Made by a program: the position numbers and the translations under genes
Notes under the pieces: generated by a model
The model's input: the letters and a program-made list of their open reading frames with translations, nothing else
Database searches by the model: none
Told to the model about the DNA's origin: nothing
DNA from: JBHIDQ01 sp046760155
GTDB taxonomy: Bacteria; Chloroflexota; Dehalococcoidia; Dehalococcoidales; RBG-16-60-22
Length of the DNA: 19,642 bases
Direction of reading: 5' to 3'
Assembly: GCA_046760155.1 (NCBI GenBank)
Contig: JBHIDQ010000018.1
Coordinates: 1-19,642, forward strand
Shown: positions 13,318 to 19,642 of the stretch, one piece after another
Layout: every line of letters begins with the position of its first letter
How positions within the stretch are numbered: the stretch's first letter is position 1

Positions 13318-13794
13318 ATGGAGAAGCTGACACATATGGATGAATCGGGTCGCCCCCGAATGGTAAATATCACCAAGAAACCTGATACCCGCCGTGAAGC
13401 AGTGGCCAAAGGCACGGTCAGCATGCAAGCAGCCACCTTTGAACTGATAAAGAAGGGCAAGATGGCCAAAGGGGATGTGCTGGCGGTAGCCCAGCTCGCT
13501 GGCATTATGGCTGCCAAACAAACGCCTAATTTAATACCACTCTGCCATCCGGTACTCATTGGCGATATTAAGATTGAGTTCAATCTGGATGAGAAAAATA
13601 GTATCGTAGAGATTACCACTACCGTGGAGAGTACCGGTAAAACTGGTGTGGAGATGGAGGCACTTACTGCCACTGCCGTTACTGCCTTAACCATCTACGA
13701 TATGTGTAAAGCAGTAGACCGGGGCATGAGGATAGAAAATATTCGCTTAATTAAAAAAAGTGGCGGCAAAAGCGGCACCATAACCCTCGAATAG
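13318..13794 (+). CDS. moaC: Cyclic pyranopterin monophosphate synthase MoaC
   Basis: MoaC rearranges MoaA's 3',8-cyclo-GTP to cyclic pyranopterin monophosphate in the cytoplasm. The 158-residue protein is full length. Visible motifs are MVNITKKPDTRREAVA, the LIPLCHPV active-site segment, GVEMEALTA and CKAVDRGM. The start is ATG two bases after the moaA stop, with a G-rich ribosome binding site inside the end of moaA. No other molybdopterin genes (moaE, moaD, moeA, mogA) are in the window, so the rest of the pathway must be elsewhere. Confidence 0.98.
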   Translation: MEKLTHMDESGRPRMVNITKKPDTRREAVAKGTVSMQAATFELIKKGKMAKGDVLAVAQLAGIMAAKQTPNLIPLCHPVLIGDIKIEFNLDEKNSIVEITTTVESTGKTGVEMEALTATAVTALTIYDMCKAVDRGMRIENIRLIKKSGGKSGTITLE

Positions 13795-13858
13795 TATTTT
13801 AACAAAGCGGAAACTATTGCTTAATGCAAAAAAGTAGGTGAAAATAGAACCAGAAGTC

Positions 13859-13887
13859 TTGAACAGAACTGATTTATGTTATATACT
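13859..13887 (+). promoter_or_regulatory. Promoter of dnaN
   Basis: TTGAAC (13859-13864) and TATACT (13882-13887) are 17 bases apart. The predicted start near 13894 gives a leader of about 25 bases with a GGGGG ribosome binding site. It lies in the 125-base gap after moaC and suggests that dnaN is transcribed independently. Confidence 0.58.
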
Positions 13888-13919
13888 AATCCACCATCAT
13901 AATTTAGGGGGTAATTACC

Positions 13920-15053
13920 ATGAAGCTATCATGTCTACAAGAAAACTTAAACCGAGGACTCAATCTAGTAGGGAGGGCAGTAGCCACCAGAACCACCCTG
14001 CCCATAACCAATAACATCCTCTTAGCCACTGACCAGTCTCGACTTAAACTTGCCGCCACCAACCTGGAAATGGCCATCACCTGCTGGATTGGTGCCAAAA
14101 TAGAGGAAGAAGGAACCATTACCGTTCCGGCTCGACTTCTCACCGAGTTTATCAGTTCCTTACCCAGCGACAAAATTGATATCAGCCTGTCCCCTCGCAC
14201 CAAGACCCTCGAGCTAAAGTGTGCCCGCTTTGAGGCACGCATCAGCGGCGTTGATGCCAAAGACTTCCCACCCATACCCAAGGTTGATGAGGGTATTACC
14301 ACCAAGGCTGAAATAGAAACCCTTCGGCAAGGAATTGACCAGGTTGTCTTTGCCGCTGCTACGGAGGAATCTCGCCCCGTGCTCACCGGTGTCGATGCCC
14401 AGTTTAATGGTGATTTGCTGACGCTGGCTGCCGCCGATGGTTTCCGACTGGCTGTCTTTAGACTCAATCTCGCTGCCCCGGTTGACCAGCCGACGGAGGT
14501 CATTATTCCCGCCCGGACCCTAGCTGAGCTAAACCGGCTTATGACTGACCAAGAAGAAGCCGTCGAGATGACGGTAAATCCTAACAAGAGTCAGGCTCTC
14601 TTTCGTTTGAAGGATATTGAGCTAGTATCACAACTGATTCAGGGTACTTTCCCCAATTACACTCAGCTCATCCCCCAGAGTTATAACACCCGGATGATAG
14701 TCAGCGTTGACGACTTCTTAAGAGCAACCAAGACAGCTTCAATCTTCGCCCGCGATGGCAGTGGCATTGTCCGCTTAGTGGTAACACCGGGTGCTGAGCT
14801 AGCCCCGGGTAAGCTAACGGTATCTGCCCGCTCGGAAGAGATCGGTGATGATGTTGGTGAGATTGATGCTACCGTCGAGGGTGACGAGGCTAAAATTGCC
14901 TTTAATGGCAAGTATTTAACCGATGTGCTCAGTGTGCTTCAGGAGCCACAGGTAGCTCTGGAGACGACCAATCCTTCAAGTCCCGGTGTTATCCGCCCGG
15001 TGGGCGTGGACAATTATATCCACGTCGTCATGCCCATGTTTGTCCAGTGGTAG
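13920..15053 (+). CDS. dnaN: DNA polymerase III beta subunit (sliding clamp)
   Basis: DnaN forms the ring that tethers the replicative polymerase to DNA. The 377-residue protein has the typical three-domain length. Recognisable stretches are VGRAVATRTTLPITNNILL near the N-terminus, RPVLTGV in the middle domain, LIQGTFPNYTQLIP, and the C-terminal NYIHVVMPM, where clamps bind partner peptides and close the ring. The start ATG follows GGGGGTAATTACC. dnaA, recF and gyrB are not adjacent, and I see no cluster of DnaA boxes, so this is not evidence of the replication origin. It ends at a strong hairpin terminator shared with acpP. Confidence 0.97.
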   Translation: MKLSCLQENLNRGLNLVGRAVATRTTLPITNNILLATDQSRLKLAATNLEMAITCWIGAKIEEEGTITVPARLLTEFISSLPSDKIDISLSPRTKTLELKCARFEARISGVDAKDFPPIPKVDEGITTKAEIETLRQGIDQVVFAAATEESRPVLTGVDAQFNGDLLTLAAADGFRLAVFRLNLAAPVDQPTEVIIPARTLAELNRLMTDQEEAVEMTVNPNKSQALFRLKDIELVSQLIQGTFPNYTQLIPQSYNTRMIVSVDDFLRATKTASIFARDGSGIVRLVVTPGAELAPGKLTVSARSEEIGDDVGEIDATVEGDEAKIAFNGKYLTDVLSVLQEPQVALETTNPSSPGVIRPVGVDNYIHVVMPMFVQW

Positions 15054-15106
15054 TATCGCTTGAAATTTAAATTGATAGCGACTGATTAAGAAGTAAAATA
15101 TGAACT

Positions 15107-15140
15107 AGCTCGGCACTGATTCAGTGCCGAGCTTAATTTT
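15107..15140. terminator. Bidirectional hairpin terminator between dnaN and acpP
   Basis: Bases 15107-15119 (AGCTCGGCACTGA) are repeated in inverted order at 15121-15133. This gives a perfect GC-rich stem of 10 or more pairs with a small loop. On the plus strand TTAATTTT follows. On the minus strand the stem is followed by AGTTCATATTTT. The two genes converge here, so it can stop both transcripts. Confidence 0.85.
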
Positions 15141-15166
15141 ACCATTCAAGTAGCACCGGTTCAGAC

Positions 15167-15427
15167 CTAGCTATTCTCAACACCTAGGTCTTTGAGATAA
15201 TCAATCGCATCCTGGATGGTTATTATTTTTTCCGCCTCTTCGTCCGGTATCTCAACCTTCCGAGATGGATTGCTAAATTCCTCTTCTAAAGACATTATCA
15301 GTTCTACCAAGTCTAGAGAATCAGCACCTAAATCTTCAACGAAGCTAGCAGTAGGTACTACCTCTGACTCCTCCACCCCTAACTGCTCCACAATTATTGG
15401 CTTTATCCGCTCAAAGATAGTCGCCAC
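15167..15427 (-). CDS. acpP: Acyl carrier protein
   Basis: ACP carries growing acyl chains on a 4'-phosphopantetheine arm in fatty acid synthesis. The 86-residue acidic protein has the attachment site GADSLDLVE, with the modified Ser at residue 37, and the usual four-helix pattern. It starts at GTG, with GGGGG about 6 bases upstream. It lies 24 bases downstream of nusB in the same direction and ends at the shared hairpin terminator. The separate pairing with nusB, away from fab genes, is unremarkable. Confidence 0.96.
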   Translation of the reverse strand: MATIFERIKPIIVEQLGVEESEVVPTASFVEDLGADSLDLVELIMSLEEEFSNPSRKVEIPDEEAEKIITIQDAIDYLKDLGVENS

Positions 15428-15451
15428 TTTTTACCCCCTTTACAGAATCTT

Positions 15452-15862
15452 TTATCTTTCGGTAAGAGCACTAACTGAACCTAAAACTCCATTAACAAAT
15501 TTTGGCGAATTATCACTGCCAAACTTCTTGGCTAGCTCAACCGCCTCATTTATGGCCACTTTGATTGACACTTTATTATCAAATAAAACTTCAAAGATTG
15601 CAAGTCTGAGAATGTTTCTATCAATTATCGATATTTGTTCTATTGGCCAAGCCGGAGCAAACTTTTTAATATTGCGGTCAATCTCCTCTTTATTCTGGAG
15701 CACCTGACTTACCAGTTCTCGGATAAAGGCATTATTTTCCTCAGCCAATTCTCCCTCAATCAAAAGACGGCTGACCACTGCCTCCATCTCGTGCTTGGTG
15801 GAGTCAATTTCATATAGTGCCTGGAGAGCAATGCCCCTCGCTTTCCGCCGTGGCCCAATCAT
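15452..15862 (-). CDS. nusB: Transcription antitermination factor NusB
   Basis: NusB binds boxA RNA with NusE (S10) in rRNA antitermination complexes. The 136-residue all-helical protein begins with the typical RRKARGIALQALYEID. It carries APAWPIEQISIIDRNILRLAIFE and the final AVELAKKFGSDNSPKFVNGVLG, all family signatures. GGAG stands 6 bases before the ATG. It is the first gene of a two-gene minus-strand operon with acpP and is driven from the divergent promoter region before nadK. Confidence 0.97.
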   Translation of the reverse strand: MIGPRRKARGIALQALYEIDSTKHEMEAVVSRLLIEGELAEENNAFIRELVSQVLQNKEEIDRNIKKFAPAWPIEQISIIDRNILRLAIFEVLFDNKVSIKVAINEAVELAKKFGSDNSPKFVNGVLGSVSALTER

Positions 15863-15888
15863 AGATTACTCCAAAAACCTAAGCTACT

Positions 15889-15897
15889 ATTATAGCA
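15889..15897 (-). promoter_or_regulatory. Extended -10 promoter for nusB-acpP
   Basis: On the minus strand TGC is directly followed by a perfect TATAAT (15894-15889). The -35 region is poor, as is common with extended -10 elements. The predicted start near 15882 gives a leader of about 20 bases. Confidence 0.6.
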
Positions 15898-15920
15898 TGT
15901 AAATCAATATATACTCTAGC

Positions 15921-15950
15921 TTGACACCCCAAGGCGATAATTGTTACACT
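15921..15950 (+). promoter_or_regulatory. Promoter of the nadK-GNAT-Nudix operon
   Basis: TTGACA (15921-15926) and TACACT (15945-15950) are 18 bases apart. The predicted start near 15957 leaves a leader of about 45 bases before the nadK ATG. It is divergent to the nusB promoter. Confidence 0.5.
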
Positions 15951-16002
15951 TCCTTTGTCCCTCTGAGAGTTGCCTTTTTATTAACTGGTAAAGCAGGTCA
16001 CC

Positions 16003-16839
16003 ATGGTGAATAAAGTTGGTGTTCTCTATCACCCTAGAATTGAAGCTGCCTTCACCAAAGCGAAGCAACTTCAGGACTTTTTAGTCGCTAACGGTGTTTC
16101 AGTTTGGCTATGTTCTGCCTGGGAAAGAGAAAAAGCCAAGGCTCAGCTAGATGATACCGATTTGATTCTTAGTGTTGGTGGTGATGGTACCATTCTACGT
16201 TCGGCGCAAGCGATAGTCCCCGAGATGACCCCGATTACCGGGATAAACTTGGGCAATCTAGGCTTTATGACCGAACTCAGTGCTGATAAGGCTCTAGAGA
16301 AGCTGCCCGCCTTGCTGGCCGGAGAGGGCTGGATTGATGAGCGGGCAATGCTTGAAGCCGAACTGGCCGCTACCGACCAGGAACCACCTCGCATTCTCCA
16401 TGCCTTGAACGATGTCGTTGTGGCCCGGGGGGCAATGGCTCGACTGGTCCGCATCGAAGCCAGCATTGATGGTCAGTATTTGGCTACTTATAAAGCTGAC
16501 GGGGTGATTGTCGCTACCGCCACGGGCAGTACCGGTTACTCGCTGGCCACCGGTGGCCCCATTCTCTACCCTCAGTCTCAGGACTTTCTACTGATACCGA
16601 TAGCTCCTCACCTTAGCTCAGCTTACGCGCTGGTACTACCATCAAAAACGGTGGTCCAACTGCGCGTTATGGTAGCTCATGAGGCAACACTGAGCATTGA
16701 TGGTCATATCAATCTACCTTTATCAGGTGGCGCCATGATTACGGTAAAACATAGTTCAAATACGGTTCGATTCTTAAGAATTCATCCCCAAAATACTTTC
16801 TATCGCTCCCTGGAAGAAAAACTGAAAGGAAAGCAGTAG
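16003..16839 (+). CDS. nadK: NAD kinase
   Basis: NadK phosphorylates NAD to NADP in the cytoplasm. The 278-residue protein has the diagnostic GGDGT at residues 59-63, GINLGNLGFMTEL, the NDVVVARG segment and TGSTGYSLATGGP, the NAD-binding region. Length matches the family. The ATG is preceded by AGGTCACC, a modest ribosome binding site. The next gene begins one base after the stop, so the three genes nadK, GNAT and Nudix are surely one operon. Confidence 0.97.
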   Translation: MVNKVGVLYHPRIEAAFTKAKQLQDFLVANGVSVWLCSAWEREKAKAQLDDTDLILSVGGDGTILRSAQAIVPEMTPITGINLGNLGFMTELSADKALEKLPALLAGEGWIDERAMLEAELAATDQEPPRILHALNDVVVARGAMARLVRIEASIDGQYLATYKADGVIVATATGSTGYSLATGGPILYPQSQDFLLIPIAPHLSSAYALVLPSKTVVQLRVMVAHEATLSIDGHINLPLSGGAMITVKHSSNTVRFLRIHPQNTFYRSLEEKLKGKQ

Positions 16840-16840
16840 G

Positions 16841-17302
16841 TTGAATAAGGTAGAAAAAGCCAAAATCCAGGACGTACCCCAAATACATCGGCTGATCAAT
16901 GATTTTGCCGACAGGGGCGAGATGCTGGGCCGGCCGTTGAGTGAAATCTACGAAAATATCCGGGATTATTTTGTCATCAGGCAGGGTGAGCGAGTGATTG
17001 CCTGTGCCGCACTGCATGTTTGCTGGTCAGATTTAGCCGAGATAAGGTCAGTAGCCGTGGCCGAAGAAAGCCAAAAACAAGGCATCGGTGCTCAGCTCAT
17101 CAAAGCCTGCCTCGAAGAAGCCAAGGAACTTGGCATTGCCACCGTTTTCTGCTTCACCTACCAGCCCGGTTTTTTCGAAAAGTTCGGCCTCTCCCAGGTA
17201 GACAAGATGGAACTGCCACGCAAGGTCTGGACGGAATGCTATCGCTGTCCCAAATTCCCTGATTGTGATGAGGTAGCGCTTATCTGTAAATTGGAGGTTT
17301 AA
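16841..17302 (+). CDS. GNAT N-acetyltransferase, short ArgA-like
   Basis: This 153-residue GNAT-fold protein transfers an acetyl group from acetyl-CoA. The core motif A reads EIRSVAVAEESQKQGIGAQL, with the pyrophosphate-binding Q-x-x-G-x-G/A. The C-terminal KVWTECYRCPKFPDCDEVAL is the pattern of the short ArgA-like group, some of which are N-acetylglutamate synthases in arginine synthesis. The start is TTG, one base after the nadK stop; the first residues fit the family, and no ATG exists before residue 29. No arginine genes are nearby, so the substrate remains open. Confidence 0.88.
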   Translation: MNKVEKAKIQDVPQIHRLINDFADRGEMLGRPLSEIYENIRDYFVIRQGERVIACAALHVCWSDLAEIRSVAVAEESQKQGIGAQLIKACLEEAKELGIATVFCFTYQPGFFEKFGLSQVDKMELPRKVWTECYRCPKFPDCDEVALICKLEV

Positions 17303-17307
17303 GTTCG

Positions 17308-17850
17308 GTGGAAAAGACGCTGTCGAGCCAACTGATTTATGACGGGCGAGCGGTAAAGCTCAGGGTAGATACCATACAGATGGCTAACGGTCGCCAAACG
17401 ACGCGTGAGATTGTAGAGCATAGTGATTGTATTGCTATTATCGCTGTCGATGCTGATAATAATGCCCTGCTGGTGAAGCAGTTTCGCAAACCGGTGGAGA
17501 AAGAGCTACTGGAAATACCGGCGGGCGGCATTGACCACGGTGAAGAGCCAGAGGCTTCCGTTCGCCGTGAGTTACGTGAGGAAACTGGCTACCTACCGCA
17601 AAAGGTGGAGAGATTGGGTGGTTTCTACTCGGCACCCGGTTACTGCAGTGAATACCTCCACCTTTATCTGGCGACTGACCTTACCCCCAGCCGGTTATTC
17701 GCCGAAGATACTGAAGAGATTAGTTTGGTTCGTGTGCCTATGACTCAAATTCCCGATCTGATTACTTCCGGCAAAATTTGCGATGCCAAGAGCATCGCCG
17801 GTTTGCTTATTTATTTAGCGTATCTCAAAGGAAAACCAAAGACGGATTAG
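17308..17850 (+). CDS. Nudix hydrolase, ADP-ribose pyrophosphatase type
   Basis: This 180-residue protein carries a perfect Nudix box at residues 73-95 (G-x5-E-x7-R-E-L-x-E-E-x-G-Y). Together with VKQFRKPVEKELLEIPAGG before it and FYSAPGYCSE after it, this matches ADP-sugar and ADP-ribose pyrophosphatases (NudF-like). The family splits ADP-ribose to AMP and ribose-5-phosphate. It starts at GTG with GGAGG about 10 bases upstream, 5 bases after the GNAT gene. The link with nadK fits a role in NAD turnover. Its last four bases overlap the end of the HIT gene on the other strand. Confidence 0.94.
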   Translation: MEKTLSSQLIYDGRAVKLRVDTIQMANGRQTTREIVEHSDCIAIIAVDADNNALLVKQFRKPVEKELLEIPAGGIDHGEEPEASVRRELREETGYLPQKVERLGGFYSAPGYCSEYLHLYLATDLTPSRLFAEDTEEISLVRVPMTQIPDLITSGKICDAKSIAGLLIYLAYLKGKPKTD

Positions 17851-18188
17851 CACAGTTTGTCGGACAGCCTCCGACCGCCCAGAAGATGCATATGGAGATG
17901 AGGCACCACCTGTCCTCCCTGCTCACCACTGCTAATCACCAGACGATAGCCACTCTCAGAAACTCCCTCCTCCCGAGCCAGTTGATTGGCCACTTTGGCC
18001 ATATGTCCGATAAGAGGTGTCTCGGCGTCAGTTAACTGAGTAAGGGAAGGAATATGCCTCTTCGGTATGACCAGCACGTGGGTTGGTGCCAAAGGCTTAA
18101 TATCACGGAAGGCAATCACCTCTTCATCCTGATACAGAATTTCACTGGGTAGCTTACCCGCCGCAATCTGACAGAAAATGCAATCCAT
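17847..18188 (-). CDS. HIT family nucleotide-binding hydrolase
   Basis: This 113-residue protein is a HINT-type histidine triad protein, which cleaves adenosine 5'-phosphoramidate-like and related nucleotide substrates. The active-site triad is His97-x-His99-x-His101 in HLHMHLLGG, and the N-terminal CIFC with IAAGKLPSE is typical. GGGG lies about 9-12 bases before the ATG. It is the last gene of the fumarase operon, three bases after the small subunit, and overlaps the Nudix stop codon tail to tail. Confidence 0.96.
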   Translation of the reverse strand: MDCIFCQIAAGKLPSEILYQDEEVIAFRDIKPLAPTHVLVIPKRHIPSLTQLTDAETPLIGHMAKVANQLAREEGVSESGYRLVISSGEQGGQVVPHLHMHLLGGRRLSDKLC

Positions 18189-18191
18189 CCT

Positions 18192-18752
18192 TTATTTCCC
18201 CTTCCTTCGGTATTTGGCTTTACCCTGCTCAAATAGGTCTTCCCCATAAATATCATTAGCCACAATCGCCGGAAAGTTCTCTACTGTAAGCAGCCGGATA
18301 GCTTCAGGGCCTAAATCCTCATAGGCGATAACCTCTACCCTCTTAATGCACTGGGCGAGTAAAGCTCCGGCACCACCAGTAGCCAAGAAATAAACCGCCT
18401 TATACTTTTGCATCGCCTCTCTTACTTCCATTGAGCGACTGCCTTTACCAATCATGGCTCTGATTCCAGCAACCAGAAGGCGAGGCGTGTAAATGTCCAT
18501 ACGGGCACTAGTCGTGGGTCCAGCGGAGCCAATAATCCGACCCGGTCTAGCTGGAGATGGCCCAGTGTAATATATCGTTTGCCCTCTAAGAGGAAAAGGA
18601 GGCTTCTCCTTCCTATCCAGAGTTTGCACAAGCCGCTTGTGAGCCGCATCACGAGCCGTATAGATAACCCCAGAGATCAGCACCGGAGTACCTACCGTCA
18701 ATCCCTCGATTGTTTTGCCATCAATGGGTGACGTAATGTGTATTGCATCCAT
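18192..18752 (-). CDS. Class I fumarate hydratase, small (C-terminal-domain) subunit
   Basis: This 186-residue protein is the beta subunit of a two-subunit iron-sulfur hydro-lyase, related to the C-terminal half of E. coli FumA and to TtdB. Typical segments are PIDGKTIEGLTVG, GVIYTARDAAHKR, YYTGPSPARPGR with GSAGPTTSARMD, and ATGGAGALLAQ. It starts directly after the stop codon of the large subunit, and the two must act together to hydrate fumarate to malate. A tartrate dehydratase cannot be excluded from sequence alone, because the families are close. Confidence 0.95.
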   Translation of the reverse strand: MDAIHITSPIDGKTIEGLTVGTPVLISGVIYTARDAAHKRLVQTLDRKEKPPFPLRGQTIYYTGPSPARPGRIIGSAGPTTSARMDIYTPRLLVAGIRAMIGKGSRSMEVREAMQKYKAVYFLATGGAGALLAQCIKRVEVIAYEDLGPEAIRLLTVENFPAIVANDIYGEDLFEQGKAKYRRKGK

Positions 18753-19562
18753 TTATAGCCTGGCCTCTTTATGACGAGCACTATGACACTGGAAATTAAT
18801 CGCTATCGGCAGGCTGGTAATGTGCGTCGGCCTGACCTCAGCATGTACTGCCAGGGCAGTAGTGCGACCACCCAGGCCCAAAGGTCCGATACCCAAGTCA
18901 TTGATCCGAGATAGAAGTTCTTTCTCCAGTTCCGCTACCTCGGAGTCCTGATTTGGCTTACCTAGTGGGCGTAATAACGCTTTCTTCGCCAGCAGCATTA
19001 CCTCTTCGGCGGTACCGCCGATCCCCAAGCCGATGATTAATGGCGGACAGGAATTGGCACCAGCCTCATCCACAGTTTTTTTCACCAAGTCAATAATACC
19101 TTCCCGGCCCTCACCCGGCCTTAGTATCGCCAGTTTGCTCATATTCTCGGAACCGGCTCCCTTGGGCAGACAAATAACTTTAATATGGTCACCGGGTACA
19201 ATTTCAGCATGAATCACGGGAGGAGTATTATCTTTGGTGTTTTTCCGAGCCGAGAACGGTTGACTGACCATGGATTTGCGTAAGTAGCCTTGAGTGTAGC
19301 CCTGGCGTACCCCTTCGGTCACGGCAGCATACAGGTCACCATCGATAACATGTGCTTCCTGACCTACTTCAAGAAAGACCACCACGGTGCCGCAGTCCTG
19401 ACAAAGTGGCAGGTTTTTCCGTTCCGCAATCTGGGCATTTTCGATAAGCTGGTGCAGAACTTCTTTACCCAGCGGGGATTCCTCCACCTGCTGCGCCTGT
19501 TTCAGCGCCGCCAACACATCTTCATCAAGCTCAAAATTGGCCCGCTGACAGAGTTGCGCCAC
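18753..19562 (-). CDS. Class I fumarate hydratase, large (N-terminal-domain) subunit
   Basis: This protein carries the catalytic [4Fe-4S] cluster of the two-subunit fumarase (or the related tartrate dehydratase). The cluster ligands are visible as Cys54 (LPLCQDCG), Cys172 (ANSCPP) and Cys259 (NFQCHS), numbered from the GTG at 19562. GAGSENMS and GLGIGGTAE are also typical. That GTG is the first normal start codon in frame. However, the reading frame upstream, back to the stop at 19611-19613, encodes REIKASDITETV, which is how these proteins usually begin. The true start may therefore be the CTG at 19596-19598 or the ATA at 19608-19610. It is the first of three genes, before the small subunit and HIT. 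Confidence 0.92.
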   Translation of the reverse strand: MAQLCQRANFELDEDVLAALKQAQQVEESPLGKEVLHQLIENAQIAERKNLPLCQDCGTVVVFLEVGQEAHVIDGDLYAAVTEGVRQGYTQGYLRKSMVSQPFSARKNTKDNTPPVIHAEIVPGDHIKVICLPKGAGSENMSKLAILRPGEGREGIIDLVKKTVDEAGANSCPPLIIGLGIGGTAEEVMLLAKKALLRPLGKPNQDSEVAELEKELLSRINDLGIGPLGLGGRTTALAVHAEVRPTHITSLPIAINFQCHSARHKEARL

Positions 19563-19642
19563 TGTTTCCGTAATGTCACTGGCTTTAATTTCTCTCAGTT
19601 TAGGGGCTATCTACCTCACCCCCTTAATCCCCCTCTCCTTCA

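Noticed and set aside
13795..13919. Replication origin next to dnaN
   Set aside because: No dnaA, gyrB or recF neighbours and no visible cluster of DnaA boxes. The gap only holds a promoter.
13904..14587. Long minus-strand open frame of 227 codons opposite dnaN
   Set aside because: It is low-complexity (Ser/Val/Ala rich), has no family resemblance, and lies wholly within the certain dnaN gene.

Overview
This window looks like a chromosomal segment of an anaerobic bacterium. My best guess is Chloroflexota, class Dehalococcoidia, held with low to moderate confidence. The guess is an inference from gene content: an archaeal-type (class V) fructose-1,6-bisphosphate aldolase/phosphatase, a two-subunit iron-sulfur class I fumarase, a corrinoid protein with a URO-D family methyltransferase, a GYD-domain protein and enolase-superfamily catabolic genes. 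There is no rRNA, CRISPR array, transposase or recognisable phage gene. Many genes start with TTG or GTG behind a good Shine-Dalgarno sequence.

Left, accessory half (1-8756). Two D-2-hydroxyacid dehydrogenases converge (1-711 plus, cut by the window edge; 744-1709 minus). A PEBP-like lipoprotein follows (1865-2455 minus). At 2647-2816 lies the scar of a D-aminoacylase gene: ribosome binding site, start and first codons joined directly to the last ~50 codons. A four-tRNA cluster (Trp, Leu-GAG, Gly, Cys; 2902-3235) with its own promoter comes next, then an NTF2/SnoaL-like gene (3275-3712 minus). From 7830 down to 3873 on the minus strand is a tight five-gene cluster: a membrane-anchored coiled-coil protein, a mandelate racemase/muconate lactonizing enzyme homologue, a corrinoid protein, a URO-D family methyltransferase and a nitroreductase. 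I read the corrinoid/URO-D pair as a corrinoid-dependent methyl transfer module whose substrate is unknown.

Junction (7899-9096). A short-chain dehydrogenase gene (8004-8756 plus) lies behind a duplicated copy of the promoter and 5' half of the tRNA-Leu(UAA) gene. The intact promoter and tRNA-Leu are 1072 bp further on (8971-9096). This is the most unusual structure in the window. It also marks the change from accessory to housekeeping content.

Right, housekeeping half (9012-19642). A long plus-strand run carries tRNA-Leu, plsY-like, cobalamin adenosyltransferase, class V FBP aldolase/phosphatase, a GYD protein, rdgB, moaA and moaC, followed by dnaN with its own promoter. A strong bidirectional hairpin terminator (15107-15133) separates dnaN from the convergent nusB-acpP pair (minus). 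A divergent promoter region (about 15889-15950) serves nusB on one side and nadK-GNAT-Nudix on the other. The Nudix gene overlaps tail to tail with a minus-strand operon of the two fumarase subunits and a HIT protein. The large fumarase subunit seems to begin upstream of its first normal start codon.

Together the right half supplies core functions: phospholipid acylation, gluconeogenesis, B12 and molybdopterin cofactors, nucleotide pool cleaning, replication clamp, NADP synthesis and TCA-type fumarate hydration. The left half looks like niche-specific oxidation and methyl-transfer chemistry.
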